From Saccoglossus kowalevskii (lineage: Eukaryota; Hemichordata; Enteropneusta; Harrimaniidae): a stretch of 24,903 nucleotides of DNA. How positions within the stretch are numbered: the stretch's first letter is position 1; each line of letters opens with the position of its first letter. The stretch spans positions 1 to 24,903 of the forward strand of contig NW_003128273.1 of assembly GCF_000003605.2 (NCBI RefSeq), in the 5' to 3' direction. This document shows, in pieces, positions 1 to 12,550 of the stretch. A program made the position numbers and the translations under genes. The notes under the pieces were generated by a model, which was not told the DNA's origin, did no database searches, and was given only the letters and a program-made list of their open reading frames with translations.

Positions 1-180
1 TAGCCTTACACCTTATTGTTTGATAGACAGGGTGACAGTTTTTGGCAATATCCTACATCTCTTATTGTTTGATAGACAGGGTGACAGTATTGGCACTATC
101 CTACATTTATATTGTTGGATAGACAGGGTGAAAAGTATTGGCACTAGCCTACATCACCTATTGTGTGATAGACATGGTGA
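1..180 (+). repeat. Divergent units at the left of the array
   Basis: The first four units carry far more changes than those further in. Examples are an extra T and a lost base around the TACACC segment of unit 1, a five-T run followed by GGCAATA in unit 2, TTTATATT in unit 3, and an extra A (GTGAAAAG), CATCACC, TTGTGTGATAG and GACATGG in unit 4. From about 190 onward the units match the common types. Divergent edge units are usual near the end of a tandem array, because exchange homogenises the interior more than the edges. This may mean the true array edge is not far to the left. That is inference; the flank is not in the window. Confidence 0.6.
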
Positions 181-999
181 CAGTATTGGCACTAGCCTAC
201 ATCTCTATTGTTTGATAGACAGGGTGACAATATTGGCACTATCCTACACCTCTATTGTTTGATAGACAGGGTGACAGTATTGGCACTATCCTACACCTCT
301 ATTGTTTGATAGACAGGGTGACAGTTTTGGCACTATCCTACATCTATATTGTTGGATAGACAGGGTGATACCATTGGCACTAGCCTACACCTCTATTGTT
401 GGATAGACAGGGTGATACCATTGGCACTAGCCTACACCTCTATTGTTTGATAGACAGGGTGACAGTATTGGCACTATCCTACATCTCTATTGTTTGATAG
501 ACAGGGTGATAGTATTGGCACTATATCCTACATCTATATTGTTTGATAGACAGGGTGACAGTATTGGCACTAGCCTACACCTCTACTGTTTGATAGACAG
601 GGTGACAGTATTGGCACTAGCCTACATCTCTATTGTTTGATAGACAGGGTGACAGTATTGACACTGGCCTGCATCTCTATTGTTTGATAGACAGGGTGAC
701 AGTATTGGCACTATCCTACACCTCTATTGTTGGATTGACAGGGTGACAGTATTGGCACTATCCTACATCTCTATTGTTGGATAGACAGGGTGACAGTATT
801 GGCACTATCCTACATCTCTATTGTTTGATAGACAGGGTGACAGTATTGGCACTATCCTACATCTCTATTGTTAGATAGACAGGGTGACAGTATTGGCACT
901 AGCCTACATCTCTATTGTTTGATAGACAGGGTGACAGTATTGGCACTGGCCTGCATCTCTATTGTTTGATAGACAGGGTGACAGTTTTGGCACTATCCT

Positions 1000-1690
1000 A
1001 CATCTATATTGTTGGATAGACAGGGTGATACCATTGGCACTAGCCTACACATCTATTGTTTGATAGACAGGGTGACAGTATTGGCACTATCCTACATCTC
1101 TATTGTTTGATTGACAGGGTGATAGTATTGGCACTATCCTACATCTATATTGTTGGATAGACAGGGTGATACCATTGGCACTATCCTACATCTCTATTGT
1201 TTGATAGACAGGGTGACAGTATTGGCACTATCCTACATCTCTATTGTTTGATAGACAGGGTGACAGTATTGGCACTATCCTACATCTATATTGTTGGATA
1301 GACAGGGTGATACCATTTGGCACTAGCCTACACATCTATTGTTTGATAGACAGGGTGACAGTATTGGCACTATCCTACATCTCTATTGTTTGATTGACAG
1401 GGTGATAGTATTGGCACTATCCTACATCTATATTGTGGGATAGACAGGGTGACAGTATTGGCACTATCCTACATCTATATTGTTGGATAGACAGGGTGAT
1501 ACCATTGGCACTAGCCTACACATCTATTGTTTGATAGACAGGGTGACAGTATTGGCACTATCCTACATCTCTATTGTTTGATTGACAGGGTGATAGTATT
1601 GGCACTATCCTACATCTATATTGTTGGATAGACAGGGTGATACCATTGGCACTAGCCTACACCTCTATTGTTTGATAGACAGGGTGACAG
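1000..1690 (+). repeat. 141-bp three-unit higher-order repeat, GTGATACC-rich
   Basis: The GTGATACC unit variant occurs at 1,027, 1,168, 1,309, 1,498 and 1,639, spaced 141, 141, 189 and 141 bp, which is three units except for one four-unit step with a 1-bp insertion (CCATTTGG near 1,316). The period is most regular in two of the cycles, 1,027-1,168 and 1,498-1,639. These have a TTGGATAG unit with GATACC and CTACACATCT, then a TTTGATAG unit with GACAG and TATCC, then a TTTGATTGACAG unit with GATAG and CTATATT. The GATTGACAG mark itself is at 1,109, 1,392 and 1,580. The cycle at 1,168-1,309 lacks the GATTG mark. The four-unit step includes a TTGTGGGATAG unit at 1,435. Confidence 0.8.
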
Positions 1691-4019
1691 TTTTGGCACT
1701 ATCCTACATCTCTATTGTTTGATAGACATGGTGACAGTATTGGCACTATCCTACATCTCTATTGTTTGATAGACAGGGTGACAGTTTTGGCACTATCCTA
1801 CATCTCTATTGTTTGATAGACAGGGTGACAGTATTGACACTATCCTACATCTGTATTGTTTGATAGACAGGGTGACAGTATTGGCACTATCCTACATCTC
1901 TATTGTTTGATAGACAGGGTGACAGTATTGGCACTAGCCTACATCTCTATTGTTTGATAGACAGGGTGATACCATTGGCACTAGCCTACATCTCTATTGT
2001 TTGATAGACAGGGTGACAGTATTGGCACTTGTCTACATCTCTATTGTTTGATAGACAGGGTGACAGTATTGGCACTAGCCTACACCTCTATTGTTTGATA
2101 GACAGGGTGAAAGTATTGGCACTATCCTACATCTCTATTGTTTGATAGACAGGGTGACAGTATTGGCACTAGCCTACACCTCTATTGTTTGATAGACAGG
2201 GTGACAGTTTTGGCACTATCCTACATCTGTATTGTTTGATAGACAGGGTGACAGTATTGGCACTATCCTACATCTCTATTGTTTGATAGACAGGGTGACA
2301 GTATTGGCACTAGCCTACATCTCTATTGTTTGATAGACAGGGTGACAGTATTGGCACTAGCCTACATCTCTATTGTTTGATAGACAGGGTGACAGTTTTG
2401 GCACTAGTCTACATCTCTATTGTTTGATAGACAGGGTGACAGTATTGGCACTAGCCTACACCTCTATTGTTTGATAGACAGGGTGACAGTATTGGCACTA
2501 TCCTACATCTGTATTGTTTGATAGACAGGGTGACAGTATTGGCACTAGTCTACATCTCTATTGTTGGATAGACAGGGTGACAGATTTGGCACAATCCTAC
2601 ATCTGTATTGTTTGATAGACAGGGTGACAGTATTGGCACTATCCTACATCTCTATTGTTTGATAGACAGGGTGACAGTATTGGCACTATCCTACATCTCT
2701 ATTGTTTGATAGACAGGGTGACAGTATTGGCACTAGTCTACATCTCTATTGTTTGATAGACAGGGTGACAGTATTGGCACTAGCCTACATCTCTATTGTT
2801 TGATAGACAGGGTGACAGTATTGGCACTAGCCTACATCTGTATTGTTTGATAGACAGGGTGAAAGTATTGGCACTATCCTACATCTCTATTGTTTGATAG
2901 ACAGGGTGACAGTATTGGCACTAGCCTACATCTGTATTGTTTGATAGACAGGGTGACAGTATTGGCACTATCCTACATCTCTATTGTTTGATAGACAGGG
3001 TGACAGTATTGGCACTGGCCTGCATCTCTATTGTTTGATAGACAGGGTGACAGTATTGGCACTATCATACATCTCTATTGTTTGATAGACAGGGTGACAG
3101 TATTGGCACTATCCTACATCTCTATTGTTTGATACACAGGGTGACAGTATTGGCACTAGTCTACATCTCTATTGTTTGATAGACAGGGTGACAGTATTGG
3201 CACTAGCCTACACCTCTATTGTTTGATAGACAGGGTGAAAGTATTGGCACTAGCCTACATCTCTATTGTTTGATAGACAGGGTGACAGTATTGGCACTAG
3301 TCTACATCTCTATTGTTTGATAGACAGGGTGAAAGTATTGGCACTAGCCTACACCTCTATTGTTTGATAGACAGGGTGACAGTATTGGCACTAGTCTACA
3401 TCTCTATTGTTTGATAGACAGGGTGACAGTATTGGCACTAGCCTACACCTCTATTGTTTGATAGACAGGGTGACAGTATTGGCACTAGTCTACATCTCTA
3501 TTGTTTGATAGACAGGGTGACAGTATTGGCACTAGCCTACATCTCTATTGTTTGATAGACAGGGTGACAGTATTGGCACTAGTCTACATCTCTATTGTTT
3601 GATAGACAGGGTGAAAGTATTGGCACTAGCCTACACCTCTATTGTTTGATAGACAGGGTGACAGTATTGGCACTAGTCTACATCTCTATTGTTTGATAGA
3701 CAGGGTGACAGTATTGGCACTAGCCTACACCTCTATTGTTTGATAGACAGTGTGAAAGTATTGGCACTAGCCTACATCTCTATTGTTTGATAGACAGGGT
3801 GACAGTATTGGCACTGGCCTGCATCTCTATTGTTTGATAGACAGGGTGACAGTATTGGCACTATCCTACATCTCTATTGTTTGATAGACAGGGTGACAGT
3901 ATTGGCACTGGCCTGCATCTCTATTGTTTGATAGACAGGGTGACAGTATTGGCACTATCCTACACCTCTATTGTTGGATAGACAGGGTGACAGTATTGGC
4001 ACAATCCTACATCTCTATT

Positions 4020-4190
4020 GTTGGATAGACAGGGTGACAGTATTGGCACTATCCTACATCTCTATTGTTGGATAGACAGGGTAACAGTATTGGCACTATC
4101 CTACATCTCTATTGTTGGATAGACAGGGTGACAGTTTTGGCACTATCCTACATCTATATTGTTTGATAGACAGGGTGACAGTATTGGCAC
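4020..4190 (+). repeat. GGTAACAG-marked block, left copy
   Basis: TTGGATAG units with GGTAACAG at 4,081, then TTTTGG and CTATATT units. It lies downstream of a GACAGTGTGAAAG unit (3,746) and paired TGGCCTGCATC units, the same upstream order as the right-hand copy at 23.6-24.0 kb. That suggests a longer shared segment, about 3.74-4.18 kb against 23.62-24.06 kb. Confidence 0.7.
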
Positions 4191-5228
4191 TATCCTACAT
4201 CTCTATTGTTTGATAGACAGGGTGACAGTATTGGCACTAGCCTACATCTCTATTGTTTGATAGACAGGGTGACAGTATTGGCACTAGCCTACACCTCTAT
4301 TGTTTGATAGACAGGGTGACAGTATTGGCACTATCCTACATCTCTATTGTTTGATAGACAGGGTGACAGTATTGGCACTAGCCTACATCTCTATTGTTTG
4401 ATAGACAGGGTGACAGTATTGGCACTAGCCTACACCTCTATTGTTTGATAGACAGGGTGACAGTTTTGGCACTATCCTACATCTCTATTGTTTGATAGAC
4501 AGGGTGACAGTATTGGCACTAGCCTACATCTCTATTGTTTGATAGACAGGGTGACAATATTGGCACTATCCTACATCTCTATTGTTTGATAGACAGGGTG
4601 ACAGTATTGGCACTATCCTACATCTGTATTGTTTGATAGACAGGGTGACAGTATTGGCACTATCCTACATCTCTATTGTTTGATAGACAGGGTGACAGTA
4701 TTGGCACTAGCCTACATCTCTATTGTTTGATAGACAGGGTGATACCATTGGCACTAGCCTACATCTCTATTGTTGGATAGACAGGGTGACAGTTTTGGCA
4801 CTATCCTACATCTCTATTGTTTGATAGACAGGGTGACAGTATTGGCACTGGCCTGCATCTCTATTGTTTGATAGACAGGGTGACAGTATTGGCACTAGCC
4901 TACATCTCTATTGTTTGATAGACAGGGTGACAGTTTTGGCACTAGCCTACATCTCTATTGTTTGATAGACAGGGTGACAGTTTTGGCACTAGTCTACATC
5001 TCTATTGTTTGATAGACAGGGTGATACCATTGGCACTAGCCTACATCTCTATTGTTTGATAGACAGGGTGACAGTTTTGGCACTATCCTACATCTCTATT
5101 GTTTGATAGACAGGGTGACAGTTTTGGCACTAGTCTACATCTCTATTGTTTGATAGACAGGGTGACAGTATTGGCACTATCTTACATCTGTATTGTTTGA
5201 TAGACAGGGTGACAGTATTGGCACTATC

Positions 5229-5980
5229 CTACATCTCTATTGTTTGATAGACAGGGTGACAGTATTGGCACTAGCCTACATCTCTATTGTTTGATAGACA
5301 GAGTGACAGTATTGGCACTAGCCTACACCTCTATTGTTTGATAGACAGGGTGACAGTATTGGCACTATCCTACATCTCTATTGTTTGATAGACAGGGTGA
5401 CAGTATTGGCACTAGCCTACATCTCTATTGTTTGATAGACAGGGTGACAGTATTGGCACTAGCCTACACCTCTATTGTTTGATAGACAGGGTGACAGTAT
5501 TGGCACTAGCCTACATCTGTATTGTTTGATAGACAGGGTGACAGTTTTGGCACTAGTCTACATCTCTATTGTTTGATAGACAGGGTGACAGTATTGGCAC
5601 TAGTCTACATCTCTATTGTTTGATAGACAGGGTGACAGTTTTAGCACTATCCTACATCTCTATTGTTTGATAGACAGAGTGACAGTATTGGCACTAGCCT
5701 ACACCTCTATTGTTTGATAGACAGGGTGACAGTTTTGTCACTATCCTACATCTGTATTGTTTGATAGACAGGGTGACAGTATTGGCACTATCCTACATCT
5801 CTATTGTTTGATAGACAGGGTGACAGTATTGGCACTGGCCTGCATCTCTATTGTTTGATAGACAGGGTGACAGTATTGGCACTATCCTACACCTCTATTG
5901 TTGGATAGACAGGGTGACAGTATTGGCACTATCCTACATCTCTATTGTTTGATAGACAGGGTGACAGTATTGGCACTAGT
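5229..5980 (+). repeat. 752-bp (16-unit) tandem duplication, copy 1
   Basis: This block matches the next 752 bp. Shared private marks are GACAGAG at 5,297 and 6,049, TTTTAGCAC at 5,639 and 6,391, and TTTTGTCAC at 5,733 and 6,485, all exactly 752 bp apart. Reading the two copies against each other I found no substitution. Upstream of 5,229 the sequences diverge (TATCC against TAGTC), which sets the left limit to within a few bases; the junction itself is hidden in shared unit sequence. Confidence 0.85.
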
Positions 5981-6733
5981 CTACATCTCTATTGTTTGAT
6001 AGACAGGGTGACAGTATTGGCACTAGCCTACATCTCTATTGTTTGATAGACAGAGTGACAGTATTGGCACTAGCCTACACCTCTATTGTTTGATAGACAG
6101 GGTGACAGTATTGGCACTATCCTACATCTCTATTGTTTGATAGACAGGGTGACAGTATTGGCACTAGCCTACATCTCTATTGTTTGATAGACAGGGTGAC
6201 AGTATTGGCACTAGCCTACACCTCTATTGTTTGATAGACAGGGTGACAGTATTGGCACTAGCCTACATCTGTATTGTTTGATAGACAGGGTGACAGTTTT
6301 GGCACTAGTCTACATCTCTATTGTTTGATAGACAGGGTGACAGTATTGGCACTAGTCTACATCTCTATTGTTTGATAGACAGGGTGACAGTTTTAGCACT
6401 ATCCTACATCTCTATTGTTTGATAGACAGAGTGACAGTATTGGCACTAGCCTACACCTCTATTGTTTGATAGACAGGGTGACAGTTTTGTCACTATCCTA
6501 CATCTGTATTGTTTGATAGACAGGGTGACAGTATTGGCACTATCCTACATCTCTATTGTTTGATAGACAGGGTGACAGTATTGGCACTGGCCTGCATCTC
6601 TATTGTTTGATAGACAGGGTGACAGTATTGGCACTATCCTACACCTCTATTGTTGGATAGACAGGGTGACAGTATTGGCACTATCCTACATCTCTATTGT
6701 TTGATAGACAGGGTGAACAGTATTGGCACTAGT
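5981..6733 (+). repeat. 752-bp tandem duplication, copy 2
   Basis: Second copy of the 16-unit block, directly abutting the first. It is identical to copy 1 as far as I can read, except for one extra A (GTGAACAG near 6,716) close to its right end. A second 1-bp insertion (GTGAAAAG near 6,766) lies just beyond the copy. Near-identity means the duplication is young compared with the spread of unit types in the array, or that the two copies have been homogenised. An assembly artefact from repeat graph traversal is the main alternative. Confidence 0.85.
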
Positions 6734-7779
6734 CTACATCTCTATTGTTTGATAGACAGGGTGAAAAGTATTGGCACTAGCCTACACCTCTATTGTTTGA
6801 TAGACATGGTGACAGTATTGGCACTAGTCTACATCTCTATTGTTTGATAGACAGGGTGACAGTATTGGCACTAGCCTACACCTCTATTGTTTGATAGACA
6901 GGGTGAAAGTATTGGCACTAGCCTACATCTCTATTGTTTGATAGACAGGGTGACAGTATTGGCACTATCCTACACCTATATTGTTGGATAGACAGGGTGA
7001 CAGTATTGGCACTATCCTACATCTCTATTGTTGGATAGACAGGGTGACAGTATTGGCACTATCCTACATCTCTATTGTTGGATAGACAGGGTGACAGTTT
7101 TGGCACTATCCTACATCTATATTGTTTGATTGACAGGGTGACAGTATTGGTACTAGTCTACATCTCTATTGTTTGATAGACAGGGTGACAGTATTGGCAC
7201 TAGCCTACACCTCTATTGTTTGATAGACAGGGTGAAAGTATTGGCACTAGCCTACATCTCTATTGTTTGATAGACAGGGTGACAGTGTTGGCACTAGTCT
7301 ACATCTCTATTGTTTGATAGACAGGGTGAAAGTATTGACACTAGCCTACACCTCTATTGTTTGATAGACAGGGTGACAGTATTGGCACTAGTCTACATCT
7401 CTATTGTTTGATAGACAGGGTGACAGTATTGGCACTAGCCTACACCTCTATTGTTTGATAGACAGGGTGACAGTATTGGCACTAGCCTACACCTCTATTG
7501 TTTGATAGACAGGGTGAAAGTATTGGCACTAGCCTACATCTCTATTGTTTGATAGACAGGGTGACAGTATTGGCACTGGCCTGCATCTCTATTGTTTGAT
7601 AGACAGGGTGACAGTATTGGCACTATCCTACATCTCTATTGTTGGATAGACAGGGTGACAGTATTGGCACTGGCCTGCATCTCTATTGTTTGATAGACAG
7701 GGTGACAGTATTGGCACTATCCTACATCTCTATTGTTTGATAGACAGGGTGACAGTATTGGCACTATCCTACACCTCTA

Positions 7780-8450
7780 TTGTTGGATATACAGGGTGAC
7801 AGTATTGGCACTATCCTACACCTCTATTGTTGGATATACAGGGTGACAGTATTGGCACTATCCTACACCTCTATTGTTGGATAGACAGGGTGACAGTATT
7901 GGCACTATCCTACATCTATATTGTTTGATAGACAGGGTGACAGCATTGGCACTATCCTACACCTCTATTGTTGGATAGACAGGGTGACAGTATTGGCACT
8001 GGCCTGCATCTCTATTGTTTGATAGATAGGGTGACAGTATTGGCACTATCCTACATCTCTATTGTTTGATAGACAGGGTGACAGTATTGGCACTAGCCCA
8101 CACCTCTATTGTTTGATAGACAGAGTGACAGTATTGGCACTAGCCTACATCTCTATTGTTTGATAGACAGGGTGACAGTATTGGCACTAGTCTACATCTC
8201 TATTGTTTGATAGACAGGGTGACAGTTTTGGCACTATCCTACATCTCTATTGTTTGATTGACAGGGTGACAGTATTGGTACTAGCCTACACCTCTATTGT
8301 TTGATAGACAGGGTGACATTATTGGCACTAGCCTACATCTCTATTGTTTGATAGACAGGGTGACAGTATTGGCACTAGTCTACATCTCTATTGTTTGATA
8401 GACAGGGTGAAAGTATTGACACTAGCCTACACCTCTATTGTTTGATAGAC
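7780..8450 (+). repeat. Recurrent block C, copy 1
   Basis: A run of units marked in order by two TTGGATATAC units (7,785 and 7,832), GACAGCATTGG (about 7,940), GATAGATAGG (8,021), GACAGAG, GGTACTAG and GACATTATT. The same order recurs at 11.0, 14.5 and, in part, 16.0 and 21.3 kb. This copy lacks one or more units between GACAGAG and GGTACTAG compared with the copy at 14.6 kb, and has private changes such as TTTGATTGACAG near 8,257 and AGCCCACACC near 8,095. Confidence 0.75.
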
Positions 8451-8838
8451 AGGGTGACAGTATTGGCACTAGTCTACATCTCTATTGTTTGATAGACAGG
8501 GTGACAGTATTGGCCCTAGCCTACACCTCTATTGTTTGATAGACAGGGTGACAGTATTGGCACTGGCCTGCATCTCTATTGTTTGATAGACAGGGTGACA
8601 GTATTGGCACTATCCTACATCTCTATTGTTTGATAGACAGGGTGACAGTATTGGCACTGGCCTGCATCTCTATTGTTTGATAGACAGGGTGACAGTATTG
8701 GCACTATCCTACATCTCTATTGTTTGATAGACAGGGTGAGAGTATTGGCACTAGCCTACATCTCTATTGTTTGATAGACAGGGTGACAGTATTGGCACTA
8801 GCCTACACCTCTATTGTTTGATAGACAGGGTGACAGTA

Positions 8839-9429
8839 TTGGCACTATCCTACATCTATATTGTTTGATAGACAGGGTGACAGTATTGGCACTAGTCTAC
8901 ATCTCTATTGTTTGATAGACAGGGTGACAGTATTGGCACTAGCCTACACCTCTATTGTTTGATAGACAGGGTGAAAGTATTGGCACTAGCCTACATCTCT
9001 AATGTTTGATAGACAGGGTGACAGTATTGGCACTAGTCTACATCTCTATTGTTTGATAGACAGGGTGAAAGTATTGGCACTAGCCTACACCTCTATTGTT
9101 TGATAGACAGGGTGACAGTATTGGCACTAGTCTACATCTCTATTGTTTGATAGACAGGGTGACAGTATTGGCACTAGCCTACACCTCTATTGTTTGATAG
9201 ACAGTGTGAAAGTATTGGCACTAGCCTACATCTCTATTGTTTGATAGACATGGTGACAGTATTGGCACTGGCCTGCATCTCTATTGTTTGATAGACAGGG
9301 TGACAGTATTGGCACTATCCTACATCTCTATTGTTTGATAGACAGGGTGACAGTATTGGCACTGGCCTGCATCTCTATTGTTTGATAGACAGGGTGACAG
9401 TATTGGCACTATCCTACACCTCTATTGTT
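8839..9429 (+). repeat. Partial block D copy, 799 bp upstream of a full copy
   Basis: This stretch matches 9,638-10,228 at an offset of exactly 799 bp (17 units). Shared marks are CTCTAATGTTTG (9,001 and 9,800) and GACAGTGTGAAAG (9,200 and 9,999). I saw one difference, GACATGG near 9,248 against GACAGGG. Beyond 9,429 the two diverge at several sites, so either the duplication is older at that end or the segment was later overwritten. Confidence 0.75.
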
Positions 9430-10255
9430 TGATAGACAGGGTGACAGTATTGGCACTAGCCTACATCTGTTTTGTTTGATAGACAGGGTGACAGTTTTGG
9501 CACTAGTCTACATCTCTATTGTTTGATAGACAGGGTGACAGTATTGGCACTAGCCTACACCTCTATTGTTTGATAGACAGGGTGAAAGTATTGGCACTAT
9601 CCTACATCTCTATTGTTGGATAGACAGGGTGACAGTTTTGGCACTATCCTACATCTATATTGTTTGATAGACAGGGTGACAGTATTGGCACTAGTCTACA
9701 TCTCTATTGTTTGATAGACAGGGTGACAGTATTGGCACTAGCCTACACCTCTATTGTTTGATAGACAGGGTGAAAGTATTGGCACTAGCCTACATCTCTA
9801 ATGTTTGATAGACAGGGTGACAGTATTGGCACTAGTCTACATCTCTATTGTTTGATAGACAGGGTGAAAGTATTGGCACTAGCCTACACCTCTATTGTTT
9901 GATAGACAGGGTGACAGTATTGGCACTAGTCTACATCTCTATTGTTTGATAGACAGGGTGACAGTATTGGCACTAGCCTACACCTCTATTGTTTGATAGA
10001 CAGTGTGAAAGTATTGGCACTAGCCTACATCTCTATTGTTTGATAGACAGGGTGACAGTATTGGCACTGGCCTGCATCTCTATTGTTTGATAGACAGGGT
10101 GACAGTATTGGCACTATCCTACATCTCTATTGTTTGATAGACAGGGTGACAGTATTGGCACTGGCCTGCATCTCTATTGTTTGATAGACAGGGTGACAGT
10201 ATTGGCACTATCCTACACCTCTATTGTTGGATAGACAGGGTGACAGTTTTGGCAC
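9413..10255 (+). repeat. Recurrent block D, copy 1
   Basis: About 18 units in an order that recurs at 18,624-19,466 and 23,041-23,872. Diagnostic marks are CATCTGT followed by a TTTTGG unit, TTGGATAG with TTTTGG, CTCTAATGTTTG at 9,800, GACAGTGTGAAAG at 9,999, then two TGGCCTGCATC units 94 bp apart. Against the 18.6-kb copy I found one difference (CTGTTTTG here near 9,469, CTGTATTG there) over about 843 bp, although the copies are 9.2 kb apart. Confidence 0.8.
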
Positions 10256-11019
10256 TATCCTACATCTATATTGTTTGATAGACAGGGTGACAGTATTGGC
10301 ACTTGTCTACATCTCTATTGTTTGATAGACAGGGTGACAGTATTGGCACTAGCCTACACCTCTATTGTTTGATAGACAGGGTGAAAGTATTGGCACTAGC
10401 CTACATCTCTATTGTTTGATAGACAGGGTGACAGTATTGGCACTAGTCTACATCTCTATTGTTTGATAGACAGGGTGAAAGTATTGGCACTAGCCTACAC
10501 CTCTATTGTTTGATAGACAGGGTGACAGTATTGGCACTAGCCTACATCTCTATTGTTTGATAGACAGGGTGACAGTATTGGCACTAGTCTACATCTCTAT
10601 TGTTTGATAGACAGGGTGAAAGTATTGGCACTAGCCTACACCTCTATTGTTTGATAGACAGGGTGACAGTATTGGCACTAGTCTACATCTCTATTGTTTG
10701 ATAGACAGGGTGACAGTATTGGCACTAGCCTACACCTCTATTGTTTGATAGACAGGGTGAAAGTATTGGCACTAGCCTACATCTCTATTGTTTGATAGAC
10801 AGGGTGACAGTATTGGCACTGGCCTGCATCTCTATTGTTTGATAGACAGGGTGACAGTATTGGCACTATCCTACATCTCTATTGTTGGATAGACAGGGTG
10901 ACAGTATTGGCACTGGCCTGCATCTCTATTGTTTGATAGACAGGGTGACAGTATTGTCACTATCCTACATCTGTATTGTTTGATAGACAGGGTGACAGTA
11001 TTGGCACTATCCTACACCT

Positions 11020-11660
11020 CTATTGTTGGATATACAGGGTGGCAGTATTGGCACTATCCTACACCTCTATTGTTGGATATACAGGGTGACAGTATTGGCA
11101 CTATCCTACACCTCTATTGTTGGATAGACAGGGTGACAGTATTGGCACTATCCTACATCTATATTGTTTGATAGACAGGGTGACAGCATTGGCACTATCC
11201 TACACCTCTATTGTTGGATAGACAGGGTGACAGTATTGGCACTGGCCTGCATCTCTATTGTTTGATAGATAGGGTGACAGTATTGGCACTAGCCTACATC
11301 TCTATTGTTTGATAGACAGGGTGACAGTATTGGCACTAGCCTACACCTCTATTGTTTGATAGACAGAGTGACAGTATTGGCACTAGCCTACATCTGTATT
11401 GTTTGATAGACAGGGTGACAGTTTTGGCACTAGTCTACATCTCTATTGTTTGATAGACAGGTTGACAGTATTGGCACTAGTCTACATCTCTATTGTTTGA
11501 TAGACAGGGTGACAGTTTTGGCACTATCCTACATCTCTATTGTTTGATAGACAGGGTGACAGTATTGGTACTAGCCTACACCTCTATTGTTTGATAGACA
11601 GGGTGACATTATTGGCACTAGCCTACATCTCTATTGTTTGATAGACAGGGTGACAGTATT
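11020..11660 (+). repeat. Recurrent block C, copy 2
   Basis: Carries the block C marks at 3,243 bp (69 units) from copy 1: TTGGATATAC at 11,028, GACAGCATTGG near 11,186 and GATAGATAGG at 11,264, then GACAGAG, CATCTGT with TTTTGG, GGTACTAG and GACATTATT. A private change is GACAGGTTGACAG near 11,456, and TGGCAGT after the first TTGGATATAC unit. It has the fuller unit order also seen in the copies at 14.6 and 16.0 kb, and departs from them after about 11,660. Confidence 0.75.
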
Positions 11661-12360
11661 GGCACTAGCCTACATCTCTATTGTTTGATAGACAGGGTGA
11701 CAGTATTGGCACTAGCCTACATTTCTATTGTTTGATAGACAGGGTGACAGTTTTGGCACTATCCTACATCTATATTGTGGGATAGACAGGGTGACAGTAT
11801 TGGCACTATCCTACATCTATATTGTTGGATAGACAGGGTGATACCATTGGCACTAGCCTACACCTCTATTGTTTGATAGACAGGGTGACAGTTTTGGCAC
11901 TATCCTACATCTCTATTGTTTGATAGACATGGTGACAGTATTGGCACTATCCTACATCTGTATTGTTTGATAGACAGGGTGATACCATTGGCACTAGCCT
12001 ACATCTCTATTGTTTGATAGACAGGGTGACAGTATTGGCACTATCCTACATCTATATTGTTTGATAGACAGGGTGACAGTATTGGCACTAGTCTACATCT
12101 CTATTGTTTGATAGACAGGGTGACAGTATTGGCACTAGCCTACACCTCTATTGTTTGATAGACAGGGTGAAAGTATTGGCACTAGCCTACATCTCTAATG
12201 TTCGATAGACAGGGTGACAGTATTGGCACTATCCTACATCTCTATTGTTTGATAGACAGGGTGACAGTATTGACACTATCCTACATCTGTATTGTTTGAT
12301 AGACAGGGTGACAGTATTGGCACTATCCTACATCTCTATTGTTTGATAGACAGGGTGACA

Positions 12361-12550
12361 GTTTTGGCACTAGCCTACATCTCTATTGTTTGATAGACAG
12401 GGTGATACCATTGGCACTAGCCTACATCTCTATTGTTGGATAGACAGGGTGACAGTTTTGGCACTATCCTACATCTCTATTGTTTGATAGACAGGGTGAC
12501 AGTTTTAGCACTATCCTACATCTCTATTGTTTGATAGACAGGGTGACAGT
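12361..12550 (+). repeat. Four-unit block shared with 22.4 kb
   Basis: This stretch matches 22,371-22,560 at an offset of 10,010 bp, which is 213 units less the one net base lost between. Marks in order are TTTTGGCACTAG, GTGATACC at 12,404 (22,414 in the other copy), a TTGGATAG unit with TTTTGG, and a unit with TTTTAGCAC. The distant copy differs first at GACATGG near its right end. Confidence 0.7.

Noticed and set aside
20-262. 80-codon open stretch at the left end, and similar ones at 443-640, 6,650-6,847, 10,929-11,171, 22,537-22,731 and 24,072-24,281
   Set aside because: They translate the repeat itself in rotating frames, the ones I checked start at TTG, and they exist only where indels or variant units remove a stop. 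There is no sign of coding selection.
3160-3760. Strict two-unit alternation of TAGTC and TAGCC-TACACC types
   Set aside because: The alternation holds for some steps but is broken by GTGAAAG units and by runs of other types, so I do not call it a higher-order repeat.
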